From positions 14,074,001 to 14,138,000 of the forward strand of contig OU342631.1 of NCBI GenBank assembly GCA_910589415.1: a DNA stretch of 64,000 nucleotides. The letters run 5' to 3'. The DNA comes from Malachius bipustulatus (Eukaryota > Arthropoda > Insecta > Coleoptera > Melyridae). Both the position numbers and the translations under genes were made by a program. Below are positions 24,931-37,494 of this stretch, piece by piece; positions within the stretch are counted from its first letter, which is position 1, and every line of letters begins with the position of its first letter. The notes below the pieces were generated by a model, which searched no databases, was not told where the DNA came from, and was given only the letters and a program-made list of their open reading frames with translations.

Positions 24931-26160
24931 ACTAAATGGTAAAAAAAAGAAAATGGTAAACTCCAGTAGAAACATGTGCAGTTAGAATTTTTGGGGCTCT
25001 TCCGCTTGTGAATTTAGGGACAAAAAGATCTAACGTACCGCGTACCTACAACCCCAAAATCTCCGTCACTGGGATATGAAAATAAAATGAGTTAGCATTA
25101 AAAAAAGTAACTAATATCAATGGTAGGGTATGTACAAAAGTGGAACTCTATACCTCAAACTGTTCCGAGATATCAACAAAAAATTGGAAAAGTCTCTTTT
25201 TGACACCCTATGTAGGTATCTCAAAAACGGCGTATTTGCGGACCCACGTTAGCGGAAACTTTTTTACTTAGAATGAGCCAAGGAATCACCCCTAAAATTC
25301 TCGCATTTATTTAGGATAACCCTGTATACCCCATGAGCATTTCCAACCTTTGGGTATAATTGCGTGACCTTGACATTGAAAAAATTTGCGATTGCGCGCA
25401 TCATATTATGGGACTTAATCCTTCTATAAAACCCGCGCTGTCCTTCAACGTTTTTAAATTTATTTGCGCACAACCGCATGTGTAAAACCTCAAAAGCAGC
25501 TTAAGAGAAGGGGTGCTATAATTCATGGTTTCTTACATGGGCGAAAAAAGTAATAATCTGGCCCTGAGTCTAATAAAACAAAAACCGCTCAAATGGTACC
25601 ACCGTCACTCGTACTCTGATGGAAATAAAATAAAGTACCGTTTCATTGAAACAAAGCAGCGCCAATGCCGCAAATTATGCAAGAGAAGTCGAACTATGAT
25701 TAACTTACTAATAATCGTATACTAATTAAGTGTTTCTAAGTAAACTCATCACATTTTTAAATTAATCCTTTATATTGCAAGAATAAATGAGAAATAGAAA
25801 AAATTCTCACCAGCACGAACGTGAATTTCAGTTTACGATGTGCCGAGTTCCGAGCAGTTAAGATCGAACCATCAAACCTCCAAATTTAAATTAGGCCGTC
25901 CGAATTTTATGAGCCGTGGTATGTATTTCTTCATGCAACCATTGTTTTCACAACATATCAAACAATTAAGATTAGAAAATGACTTGACTTGCAAATTATC
26001 CCAGCTAAAAAGACCTTAAGTAAGCGATATTTTTCTCACTTCCACTTTCAGCGTTTTATCAGGAAAGTAAGGGAGATGTCTTATCTTAATGATTTATTCA
26101 CGCGCGCATGCTGTATAAAATAAAGAATTCTGTTATATAATAGGTACCGGTACCTATAAC
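24931..26160. other. no supported gene
   Basis: AT-rich intron. A lone CACCCTA / AACCCTGTA-type element end lies around 25205..25330 without a clear pair. Nothing else is recognised. Confidence 0.45.
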
Positions 26161-26166
26161 ACTGTT

Positions 26167-26490
26167 TATAAAGGGTGTTCGAAAACGAACCCTTTTTGGA
26201 GTAGGCCCTGATACAAAGAGGTTTGTCTTAACTTAATACATTTTTTATTTACAACGGACAATTTTTGATTTTGTTAGGTTAGAACATTCATTTAAGAGAT
26301 GGGTGAAGTGCCCTCCACCCTTCTGGATATATTATAATACACGGTTACTCACTTCACTAAGAACACTCTATTCGCCTGATGGTGTATCGTCATCGACAAA
26401 CTTCTCCAGTAAGCAGGTTCATATACAGAAACATTCCATCCAAGCACCGAGTTTGATGAGGAACTTCTTTGGTTCCACCACATGATATTT
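26167..26490 (-). pseudogene. possible C-terminal remnant of a mariner-like transposase
   Basis: On the minus strand about 26295..26340 reads GGGHFTHLL, resembling the closing GGHFEHLL of a common insect transposase type, preceded by W/F-rich fragments further upstream (26400..26480). A TIR-like AGGGTGTTCGAAAACGAACCC lies at 26172..26192. Short and broken; could be coincidental. Confidence 0.35.
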
Positions 26491-29068
26491 ATTCCAGATA
26501 GATCTACAGAGAACATCCAAATTCCATAAAGCTTATTACTCCCATTGCGAAAATAACTTTCAACTATAGCAGTGTTTTGCTCTTACGTGAGCGCTTCTAA
26601 TTATTAATTTGAATATTATTTTCTTGTGTAATGAAAATTAATCTTTTAACCTTTCCTTTGAAAAAGAACGGCCTTCAGTAAATCAATAATGCTAAAATGT
26701 AAAAAATGTCAAATTACAATATACATTTAATGGAGTTTGAACTAGAGATGGGATAACTGAATTAGGGAGTAGCGACCGATCGAAATTACTCGTTACTTTG
26801 AGATACCCATATGCGAGAAACACTGTTTGACTATTTGACGCATATCTACTGAATAATTTAGAGTAACTGATGAAATACCGCGATGATTTGAGACTATCAA
26901 AATGATAGTTATTTTTAAACAACTCAAAACGAAAAACAGTTACAATTAGTAACCGTGATAGCGGATAACAATCATAGAAAGTCGAATTGACTAGTCTACT
27001 ATTTCATATTAATAGAAGATTAAGTTATGACATACGTTTCGATCTCCACAGCCAATTCAGGACGTGTTAATTAATTAATGAACACCCGATATACCTAATG
27101 TAAAACGGAAATACATATGTGATGTTAATTTAATTATAATATTAATAAAACTATAAGAATTCGGTCTATTTTTAGATTTCCTCTCGTTTGAAACTTTAGT
27201 ACCTACCTACCTACTGCAGATAGGTAGGTATAGCTAGGCGACAAAAATTCATTATTGTCGATTTATCCAGTTCTGCATTCATTATTAAACAAATCAGAGA
27301 TGTCAACACAGTTTTATAGGTACCTATTTTAAGACTTATTTATAAACGTTTCAAGTTTATTACACCCATGCAGCGTTATTAGTGTTTAGTGTTTGCTTAC
27401 CTATACCTACCTTGCTGCAGAAGGTATTAGCACTTTAATTTTATGCTTGTCAAACACACGCTGGAATTCGCTAGGGAACAAGATCATAAGTTAAACTTTT
27501 TATTCAGACGAGTTTTAATTAATCGGATCTCTTTAAAAGCAAGAAGCTATAAACCTGGAATACTATTAGCTGTATACAGTTTATGCGTTAAAGTTTTTTT
27601 TAACAAAATTAGATGAACTAACTTATTATTGCGAGCTATAACGTTGAAAGTGGGCAGTAAATTTAACTCATATATAGGGTGGGAAAAGTTAATAATGCAT
27701 GCCTGCTATAAGGAGATCTCGGCTATTTCAAGAGATACATGGGCTGTTAAATTTGTAAATGAACCGATCGGGATTGTTCAGATTTAATTTGCCGTGAAAA
27801 TCGCTCCTTTCTTTTTCACTATTTTTCAATGATTTTATATTTTATATTCATATGCTGATATATTACCATATATGGGCTATGACTTGGATAATACTCAATA
27901 CGAGCATAACTCAGACTGGTAACTCATAAAAAGAAGGTGTAACGCATTTATGGCGTAAAGTTTATTTAACCTATCTTACATCAAAAATTGAATTTTTTTC
28001 TCGACCCAAAATTCCTAGGTACCTTTTTCGTAAAAGTATCTCCTGTAAATTCACGGACCCTTTGATCAGTGTTGAAAACATCACTGGAGAGGTGTTGTTT
28101 CTACACTGTTTGTCACGGGTCATTTCAAGAAACCATCATTTAACTGTGGTTCTCTCCACGGACAGTGAAGAATTTTCCTCTGGAGTAAAAATCCAAGCGT
28201 GTTTCTTTAATAAACAAGAGTGTTTCCGGCAATTAATTAACTTTATTTGCCTTATTAGACTTTCCGGCAATGACCTACCTCAACCAAACGCCGTGGCCGA
28301 TTTAAATTTCTCAAGACCAGCATATCTCCACTCCAGCAATTCGTTCACTTTATCTCCCACAAGTAAAATAGAAACAACCGAGTGCTGTCCAATCAACTAT
28401 ACCGGCTCATTCTCTTAGCCTTGCTCAATTTAATTAAGGAAGGTACCTAAAGAACGTATTACTCCCAAAAACTCCAACTTTTTTTTCTTAGATTCTCGAA
28501 GAGCTTTTACATTAGAAAAAGCGAAATCAACATCTTATGAGACATTTCAAGTATTTTAAGAATGTATAAGAATAAAGTTGTTTAAAATTACATTTCCTAC
28601 AATTTTAATATCTACGACTTTTTTTGTAGAACCACTAATAAAGGTTCTACGCCTATGGCAAGCCCAACAGGACTCAAGCGATCAGCGTAACCTAGACGCT
28701 GATGACGCCACCATGTTTACAAGTCACCATGTCAGCATATTTACCGGACATATTTACAGGTGCAAATGTGACTGCTGTACATACAATATGAATGCCACAG
28801 AATGGAGTTGGATAAAAAACTTCCCGCGGGTTAGAACCCATAACCACCACTGCAGAAACCTCACCCGAATCTGGTTGCTCAGGACGATTTCATCCAAAAG
28901 TAAGACAAATGCGGCAAAAAGGGCGTGTGTCGTAAGGCAGGACTAAAATGTTCAGCTATACGCCAACCCATTAAGTAATGCTTACGCAATTTCGTGGGAT
29001 CGGGTGGACAGAATAGACGGGGAGAGATTTTGGTCGGTAAGAGTCCGGCACTACCTCAAGTTTGTAGA
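26491..29068. other. no supported gene; dispersed repeat at about 26985..27105
   Basis: The 26985..27105 block is the inverted partner of 16990..17105. A lone ATATAGGGTGGGAAAAGTTA end occurs at about 27675. Two frames of about 120 codons (28062..28418 and 28578..28946) have no recognisable domains; the second is GC-richer than its surroundings but lacks convincing splice context. Confidence 0.4.
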
Positions 29069-30449
29069 CCCAGGTAGCAATACGTGACGACAAAATTTTA
29101 GACTTCACGAAATCGTGACGAACGGTCGATATAACGATATTTTATTTACAATCGTTAAAAAAACGGTGGAAATACATCGTCAAAAAAAGTGCTATCGGAA
29201 TACGATTTAAATTTTAAATAAAACTTCGTCAGAAAACAATTGAAGTCAAAACGTAACGAAAACGTCGCGAATAAATCGTCAACTTTTCAGTTTGTTAATT
29301 ATTTTAAAAGAATCTTTGAAGTTTTTAAATAAAACTTCGTCAGAAAACAAGTGATATGTCAAATGTCACTGTCAGTTTTCTCTTTGTAAACACATATGGC
29401 AGAATTCAGCGGAAACGGGATGACATATTTGTAAATTAGGAAGTAGGGAGTACCTCGTGTCTCCAATAATAGTTGTTAAAGAAGTTTTTTTAGTTACCTC
29501 AACAAGAGACTACCTACTACCTCTACTGTAAGTTTTTGCTTATTAATTGTTACTACCCTAAAAAACGTGATCTTTATTATTATTCTGCACTTCCCAGGTA
29601 GACGACGACATCAAGTTAATAGTGATATTTTTAGAAGTTACCTCGTGTCTCCAATAGTTTAAAGAAGTTTTTTTGGTTACCTCAACAATTAAGAGACTAC
29701 CTACTGTAAGTTTTTGCATATTGTTATAAATAATTGTCTTGTATACCTATAATCCTGTTTTATTACATATTTTAGTAAATTTTTTAAGGTAATCCTGTTG
29801 TTTAGTCTTCCAAAACACCCCTCACATGCCCATTTCACTTTTTCCACTCGCGTCGCCGTACGCAACTGCGTTACAAATAATATTTTAAAGTTCATAAATT
29901 TTAAAGTTAATAATATTTTAAAGACATTTCAGGACACATTATGTTTATAAATTAACTTTTCTACTTAAGTTTGGTTCAGGAACCTTGAAATTACGGCCTA
30001 TCAGTAAGTAACACCTGTATGTGAAAATATCGTGACTAACAAGTCACGTGTTGTCATCATAACTATTCACGTTTTTATAACCTCAATTAGTTGATTTACA
30101 TGCGATTTTCGTAGACTGTCAGTCACAGTATTTTCACGTTTTTGTCACGATTTTTTCACGACTTTGTCACGATTTTTTCACGACTCTATTACTGCTATTT
30201 CTCCACGAGTTTCTTACGATTTTATTAATCGGTAAAGTGAAATTTTTTTAACGATATCGTCAATGTTTCGTAACGGCTGCTCAACATTCAAAAGTGTAGT
30301 TGGCGTGACCAATTCGGAAGTTAAAATTAGAGCGGTTTTATAACGTATTAGTCGTAATTTTTTTCACGAATTCGGGATCTCGTCTAACTCACGACAGCTA
30401 AAAAGGTCACATTTTCAGTCGCGTTTTCGTCACGAAATGTTACCTGGGG
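29069..30449. mobile_element. unclassified inverted-repeat element with CCCAGGTA ends
   Basis: Left end CCCAGGTAGCAATACGTGAC and right end inverse CCCCAGGTAACATTTCGTGA. The subterminal zones are packed with CGTGACGA / TCACGA motifs on both strands, including a tandem repeat of about 22 bp (ttttttcacgactttgtcac) at about 30145..30190. Inside, a block at 29441..29535 recurs imperfectly at 29633..29725, and TAAAACTTCGTCAGAAAACAA occurs twice (29219..29240 and 29328..29350). No transposase. No matching target duplication was found, so the superfamily is undecided. Confidence 0.72.
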
Positions 30450-33400
30450 AACCATACCCGAGTCCATGAGGATTTCCCCTCCTATAAAAAAGTTATATGG
30501 CATAGCTGCATGCAATGGTGAGACGGGTGAAAATGTTGTCTAACTTCACGAGGTACATCAGCAGTGAATATCTTCAGGAGATCTGCGAAGAGGAAACCGA
30601 CGAAGTTGATTTGGCAAGACCATTGGTCCTGCCACTAACTATCCATTACCCATTTTTCCCGTTTATTTCAAAAAATCTTCATCGCACGATAAAAATTGTA
30701 GGGAATAAAGTTGTAGAGAATCCAATTTGACTTCAGTCTTCATAATTTTTGTTGAAAAGTTCAAAATGGCAGAGATATTGAGCAAAAACAATTCCTCATC
30801 AAATTCAAGATGGCGGCTAATGCCAGGGTAGAATTAGTGCCCCTCCCCCCTAAAGGCTAGAGCAATAAAATTTCTGTCCGTATAGTTTTTGCACGATAAA
30901 GCCTTTTTTGTGAGTAACCCGACTGGGCTAACTGATGGAAAGGTGGTGGGCTCAGTCTTTTGGGGTGATCAAGAATCTGTCATTTGGAAAAAGTAGAAAA
31001 ATTTTAATTGTTGAATTTCCAAAACAGATCTAAGGGAGCAAGCAATTATCTCGGCAGTAATAATTAATACAGGACAATATGTATTATCAAAGCATACCAA
31101 GAAAGGAAACACGGACACATTCACTTAGAACCAGAATCGAGACGTCATTACAAGTGTCAACAAGATTGATGGAAAATGAATAGCTGCGCTGGATGAATAA
31201 GGAAACGCGCAGCGTATTAGTTTTCTTAAATTGAAGTATAATTTATTGATCGAAAAAACTGACATGGCACCAATTATTACGTTACAGACCTTACCATTTT
31301 TGTTCTTTTTCTTAATGGTTCTTAATGGTTGGAAAAAATAAGAAAATCGTTTGGCATACTAGGAAAAGCAATTGACAAAAGAGGATAACCAAAAGAAACA
31401 GACTGTAAAATATCGTAAATATAATCAGATAAATTGGAAATACGCGCGGTCTTTAATCTTCTATTATAGTTTGAGGAACGATTACTTGATTTATACTTAC
31501 GTCAAAACAATGATGATGCACTCTCTAGCAGAAATATTCAAAAACTGGTTATAGCATCAACGTTACAGCTATGTCATGGCCGATGGTCTCATAAATCGAT
31601 CGTTATGCAAATTTGTCATTAATAATTAATAACTATATTATGCATCAATTAAACAAGAAGAAAACAAGAAAAAATGTGAAAAAAATGTATTTAATTATAA
31701 ATCTTTTCATGCATAAATATCAGTTACTATTTTATTGCAGTTGATGTATAAACAAATATAATAGGTATATGCACTTATATACATATCTGCTCTTATCATC
31801 AGTAAATAATTTAAATATATTAAGACAATTCTGTAAATGAGTATACATATATGTACCTATAAGGAAATAATAAAATTTAATAAAATATGTAAAATGTAGT
31901 AAGTTGTATGCTGACTGTGGACAAACGTCAAAGGTGGTCGGATGAGTTATTATAAACGGTTCTGCCGCGATCAGCAATCACAACATCATCATATACGGTG
32001 TCTTGTTTTTGCGTTTATTTTATTCAAGTTCTAGGTATCTCCCGTACACGCCATTAATATGCAGAGTGGAACTGTTCTGTGGTATCAATGGGATGTTTTT
32101 TCAACAGCAATCAATGCCACCACCGATCTCCGATGGTTCTTTAATATTGTACCTGGAACTGCCTCAGCGATGGCAAGACAGCAGGCACATTTGCAAAAAG
32201 TACCGCCATTGTTCGGGACGCATTCACGTTGCCGAGGTACACTTCTCTGGCAACTTTTTTCCCAAACACATTTCATTTAACTAATTAGCAATGAAAAATA
32301 CATTCTTCTGCGTACAATAATAAGCGAAATTGCTCACTATTATTATGTAGGAAGAATTCTCTTTATCAAATTAAATGTAATTATATTATACCTATTTAAT
32401 CTTCTTGATTTAAGACTTAACAATCAAACAATTTTAAGCTTAAATAGCGCTTGCGCTTTTTTTATATAAATTACTCCGCATTTCTCGCTTGGAATTTAGA
32501 TACCTACCTATACCTGATGCGCAACAAATTATTGAATTTTTAATAACTGCAATGCAAGCCTTTTTGTAATTAATATTGTTGTGATCATCTCAAAATAATT
32601 ACAACAGGTTTTTCCCTACTAAATTCTTTGATTCATATGGCAAGAGTGTATACAAAAGGTATGTCTCTGTCTACAATAATTGAGCAGTGACTAAAAATTT
32701 TACACGTTTATAGTTACTTTACTTTGACTTTCACTACATGCAACAATGACGGTTTCCTCTACTTATTCACTGCTTTTTAATTATTAATGTCTGCAAATAG
32801 TTGTCTGTTACATTCTGGATTTTTTTCTGGAATTTACTCAACATTCGACAGCTGTTATTTCTTGACAACCATTTGCATGACAAGTGCTATAGTTGATGTC
32901 TCTAGAATCTCGAATTTACCTCTAGAACGAGTGATCCTTTCTGGAATCTCTGCCGGACGTGATAGCTGTCACTCCGCGATACCAATATTATTTACAAAAT
33001 TTCATAAAAATTCAAAATTGTAACAAATCTAAGTCACAGTCAGAATAGATCTCAGAAGGGACACTATAAGGATACCTTGGTAAGGTGTTCTTTTTATTTA
33101 ATTTTCCCTCAATGATGAAAAACTTATCGAATTTGAAATTCAAAAGAATGAATTTTTTGGATAAATACCTTCTGTTTAAAGTGTATATGAAGAGATAACA
33201 TCACCACCACCGATACACTACTGAAGGCTGCTTAAAATTGATTAATTAGACTGATCCGGAAATGATTCCATTATCTAGTGTTATAAAATGATATCGTTCG
33301 ACACGCCATCAGTTGACCCAGATATTACTTTCCATCTCCCAGCACAGCAAATAAGGTAGGTCGGCCCTTAAACCATTATATCTTGATGAACTTAAGATCC

Positions 33401-34500
33401 GGTAAATGAGTGTGAAAACCTGAAATGAGACAGGATGCTGGAATTCTTCTACCCCGGTACTTCTACCCTATCTTCGATGGATAAAAAAGGAAATACTTTA
33501 TTAAATAATTCGACCGATAGAAATAGCGAACTACTTACTCGTGAAAATTTATTCCTCAATTATACGGACAAATTTCACTAGGGCTTTTCTCTCGACCCTA
33601 CATTATCAATATGAATTATAAAAATGTAAATTAGAAGCTAACACCAAACTACATAATCCTCACGTCTCCCATATTCAAACTCAAAGTGTCAACTATTTTC
33701 CAATCCGACCGAAAACTGTTCGCATCCTGCTTGCTATCTCCTTTCTTTCGCGAGTTTTTATTTTACATTCACCTTTCCCCCTATTTTCATGCCAGTTCGC
33801 CCTAGGTCTCGAATTTACTCTTTAAGGGAAAATTGCACCTTCTGCCAACGGTGTAATATAAAGCTCTGACCGACAAATATAACCGACAAACTTTTAATGA
33901 CTTCCTTACCTTAGGTAGAATTCATTTATTCAATTTCCGCATTTATCGATGCTCTAAATTAAATATTGGACGAAACTAACTGAACTGAATGTCAAAATAC
34001 TCTGAAGGTACCTTTCACTATGCCTGAAATACAATTTAAAAAGAGAAAATGGGAAAAGTTTCAAACTACGCACAATTTAATAACTTGCAGGACTTGGATA
34101 TTTTTGCCTACACTCGTGTATTGCTTGCCTGCCCTCCTGTACAGTCAATTATTGATGAAATGTTCAAAAGTTGTACAGTCGAATATCTCATTCTCAAGAC
34201 TTATAAAATCCCTACGAAACCGTAATTAATCCTGTCTTAAAATAGAATCAAGCAGGGCATGCTACAATTTATATCCGAAACGGAACGGAGAAGACAGATA
34301 AAAACTAAACTGAACTACCAAATTGATTTTTAGTGATCGAAAAGTGGTCTTAATAATTTTGACAAAATTTAGCCTGCCCTACGTTGTGTAGGTACTTTTA
34401 AATTACTTACTCATGACTCCAAATAAACTAAACATTAAAAAAGAAACAAGTTTATTTTTTATCCATGCATACTTTTGAAGTCATCATTCTAGAAGTCATC
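30450..34500. other. no supported gene; stop-poor patch at 32003..32284
   Basis: Intron of vg. At 32003..32284 three frames on both strands are open and the patch is richer in GC than its surroundings, but none of the products is recognisable. Elsewhere AT-rich with no repeat that I can tie to others in the window. Confidence 0.4.
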
Positions 34501-34860
34501 TGTCATGGTAGGTTTATAAAGAGCGCATCAGTCTACGCATAGTGAGTCAGTATAGTTTGGGCTGTTATGAAAAAGAGATAAACAGCCATGTTGGAGAGTT
34601 AATGCTATCAAGAAGCTAGTGAACGATGGAGTCTAGTTTGGAATGCTATCAGAATCATTCTAGTTAGCTCAGTGATCAGAGATCAATAATAATAGAAGGC
34701 TAAGCCTAAAGAGAGAAGGACAGGAAGTGACAGTTGTGAGGTTAATTATTTGTGATTTTATTTTGAGGTTATTGTAATGGAAATAAATAGAGACTGAAAA
34801 TAATCGTTATCAAACATTGTAAGAATATTTTGAGTAATAAAGTAACCTTGCAAAATTCTC
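34500..34860. repeat. dispersed repeat related to 9421..11020
   Basis: Shares GTGAGTCAGTATAGTTT-, AGTCTAGTTTGGAATGCTATCAGAA- and TTTGAGTAATAAAGTAACC-like blocks with the tandem-repeat region near 9.4-11.0 kb. It ends about 60 bp before the vg TDU exon. It may be a solo LTR, but no target duplication was found. Confidence 0.45.
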
Positions 34861-34923
34861 GCATGTTCCTTATTACGATGATGAGATAAAACATGGCATT
34901 AGTAAATTAAATTTTCTTTTCAG

Positions 34924-35091
34924 GTCCTCAACAGGGTGTGGAAGAGGACGAATCGCAAGAAGGGACCAGTTCGCGTGCTCAGTACGTATCAGCGAACTGC
35001 GTCGTTTTCACGCACTACCAGGGCGACGCCGCTTCCGTCGTAGACGAGCACTTCTCCAGGGCCCTTGATAAGACATCTGCTCACGCGAAAG
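34924..35091 (+). CDS. vg: vestigial, TDU (Tondu) domain exon (partial gene)
   Basis: A 168-bp exon with acceptor ttttcttttcag and donor GTACGA, entering and leaving in phase 1. After an acidic, Gln-rich lead (VEEDESQEG) it encodes the Tondu motif at about 34998..35072: CVVFTHYQGD followed by ASVVDEHFSRALDK. The VxxHF-type core (VVDEHFSRAL) and the upstream hydrophobic/aromatic strand are the hallmarks of the Vestigial / Vestigial-like family. In that family the motif wraps around the TEAD/Scalloped YAP-binding domain, and the complex then binds DNA through Scalloped. The residues just before it (QYVSANC) also fit insect Vg rather than the shorter Tgi/VGLL4 motifs. All key hydrophobic positions are intact, so the gene looks functional. 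Downstream coding sequence must lie beyond the window, since the exon ends with an open donor and no later Vg-like exon is visible. Confidence 0.93.
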
Positions 35092-37483
35092 GTACGACTT
35101 GAGTAGATTTATTGCAGTTTGCAGAAATAATTACCATGTTCGCGTACTTTAAACGCACATGTCCTCAAACGTCGCTGATCCGCTAACGCTCCCCTCTAAT
35201 GTACCAATAAAAATTTTTGCTTTACATAATCTACACAGGGTGATTCAGGTTTTATCTTGATAACTTCGGGAATCGTTATAGGAACAGTTATTTTGCGATA
35301 TGATGGTTTTTTCAGGAAAAGGTTTATTTCTATTCTAGAGGAGGTATATCAAATGTTACGAGAGAAAAATGTTAAATTAACTTAAAGCCCTTTTTAGGGT
35401 CGAAATAAAGAGTTTATGGGAAAAGCTCATGACCTAAAATAACATTAGGTATTAAAAAAATTACAAAAATCCCATCCATTAGGCACGGTTTCTTTCTAGT
35501 CACATCAGTTTTCAATCTAGGGAGCTGAAATTTCTGTGGTAGTAAGATATTCACAATGAGTGGTCTGGTATTGCATTTGAGTAAAATCGGTCTAGCCGTT
35601 CCAAAATGGCGGCCTTTTGAATTTTAGGGAAATTGTCTATTTTTTACCATTTTCTATAATCAAGATAGAAAAAAAAAATTCCCATTGCAAATTGACAAGA
35701 TTGGGAGAAAATTATAAAACCTTTCAAAATCAAAGACAAACATGTGTTCTAAAAATGTTCCAAATCTACCTGAAGCCAAACAGTCTTTGTATATCATACT
35801 TTAGAAGCAGTTGACACTATATTAGTATACGAATGCTTACAAACGTCCCCGTTTGAAATATTTCAAAAAGATCATTAATTATCACACCGATGCATGTTCC
35901 CTTCGTATAACAACCACATGTCTAAACAGGACGAAAAATATCTATCCGCGATAAATCACCCGTAATTTATGTCGTTTCACTACGGTAATTACATTCATAA
36001 ATCCGTCAGAATTATAAAATATTCGGTCTCTCCTCGGAGATGGTTATCAGAGAAGTGTGTGGAGCAAAGACATCCCATAAAGGCCTGGTGCTCGATCCTC
36101 GCCTCTCAGAAGAAGCGGTCCGCGCTTTAAAAATAGATTATTGTTGTAGACAACGTTCCTCAATAACGAATTAAAAGTTTTAAGAATTTTAACTAGACAC
36201 AAAATTGTGTTGTCATTAGTACTTCTAAGAGAGCCGATTTCTCGATAGTTTTTCGAGTTTCTGACGTTATAATGGGTTCAATTAATTCTTTATCCGGATG
36301 ATAACTCCGACAGGATTTTTATAATAGGCGTGATACCATTAAATTCAGATTAATTAGAACAACTTTTTTTAGGCAAAATTTCATTAAGAATAACCCACTC
36401 GGTTCTATTTTTATTTTTATTTATTTCTTCTTCCAAATAATCATCTTTAATTTTTTATCAATTTTTATAATATGCAACCCAGAGAAGTGCTATTGGAATT
36501 AAAAAAAGTAACCTTTTATAGATTTGGAGTTAATACTCCGTTCATACTTTTTAAAAGATTTTTTCTTTGATCATCAATTATCTTATGGAAACAAAGAAGT
36601 TACAGTGCGCTAAATTTATCAAACCCTTTTTGTAACCCTTTTGTAACAAAATAGTGAAAATAGGAACAATAATAGTGAAACAATAATTAAAAATCTATAA
36701 AAAATAATTAAAAAATGTAAACAGAAAAACCAGAATACTTTTTCATGTAGGTACCTACCTATAAGTAGATGTGTAAAATATAACACATAAATATTCGTTT
36801 GGCTTGATTTCAAAAATTACAAGAATTTTAAATATTCCTTAACTTCCTGATATGTCAGAGTAATAAGCAAACATTCCAAGAGCATGTTTTATAGCCACTG
36901 GAAATAAATAAATGAGATGCTCTTTAAAACTTAGCATCAAATAATAAGAAACACGCTTTCAACGCCACGAATTTAGGAGAAATATTTTTTATGATTGTCT
37001 CGCGATCAGAAACAAAATCTGTAACATCGAAAACAGATGCTAGAAAATTATTCAATCACCTCTGGTCGTTTAGATCGCTATAATGCAAATCAAGTGGTGA
37101 AATTTCACGCCTCAATAGTATTTTAATGAATGAATTACGTTTACTTATTCTAAATTTCCCTTTTCGTTTAAATGGTAATCATTCCGAGTTTTTTCGGTTT
37201 TGTTTTATGCCAAGCAATTCGGCCTTCGCTTTTTCTGCGAGCTGGTGGAGGTGTGCAAACTCGGCTTACTTCTAACCAGTCAATCATGTTTTACGTCTTA
37301 AATTCCGTTAATCCAACTTTCTCTTCGTAGGTAATTTGAAGAATCGAAAAAAAAAACTATCTGGAGTTTATTGATACGCATAATAATAATTTTTTTCCCG
37401 CTTCATTATTATTATTTTAAGTCTTCAAATCCATTAATAGTCGGTCAGTGAACTTTTTTGCGAGGTCTAGTTTAACCAGATCC
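35092..37483. other. vg intron start; one transposon end at about 35234
   Basis: ACACAGGGTGATTCAGGTTT at about 35234 has the form of a CAGGGTG element end; the following 400 bp are MITE-like, with no paired end found. 35880..36180 is GC-richer and shows no similarity to the other repeats. No coding sequence recognised. Confidence 0.4.
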
Positions 37484-37494
37484 AATTAGATCTT

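Larger units (their letters stand above)
23486..34923 (+). other. vestigial intron between the two recognised exons
   Basis: GT...AG intron of 11438 bp in phase 1. It contains a decayed Tc1/mariner-like transposase, a nested inverted repeat, a small degraded transposon end near 26.2-26.5 kb, the 1.4-kb element at 29069..30449 and a repeat at 34500..34860 just before the TDU exon. The remainder is AT-rich sequence with no gene I can support. Confidence 0.85.

Noticed and set aside
28062..28946. Two frames of 118 and 122 codons in the vg intron
   Set aside because: No recognised domains, no start context or splice borders that I trust; they could be part of an unrecognised repeat.
29060..29068. 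Target duplication for the CCCAGGTA element
   Set aside because: The flanks GTTTGTAGA and GAACCATAC do not match at any usual length, so none is claimed.
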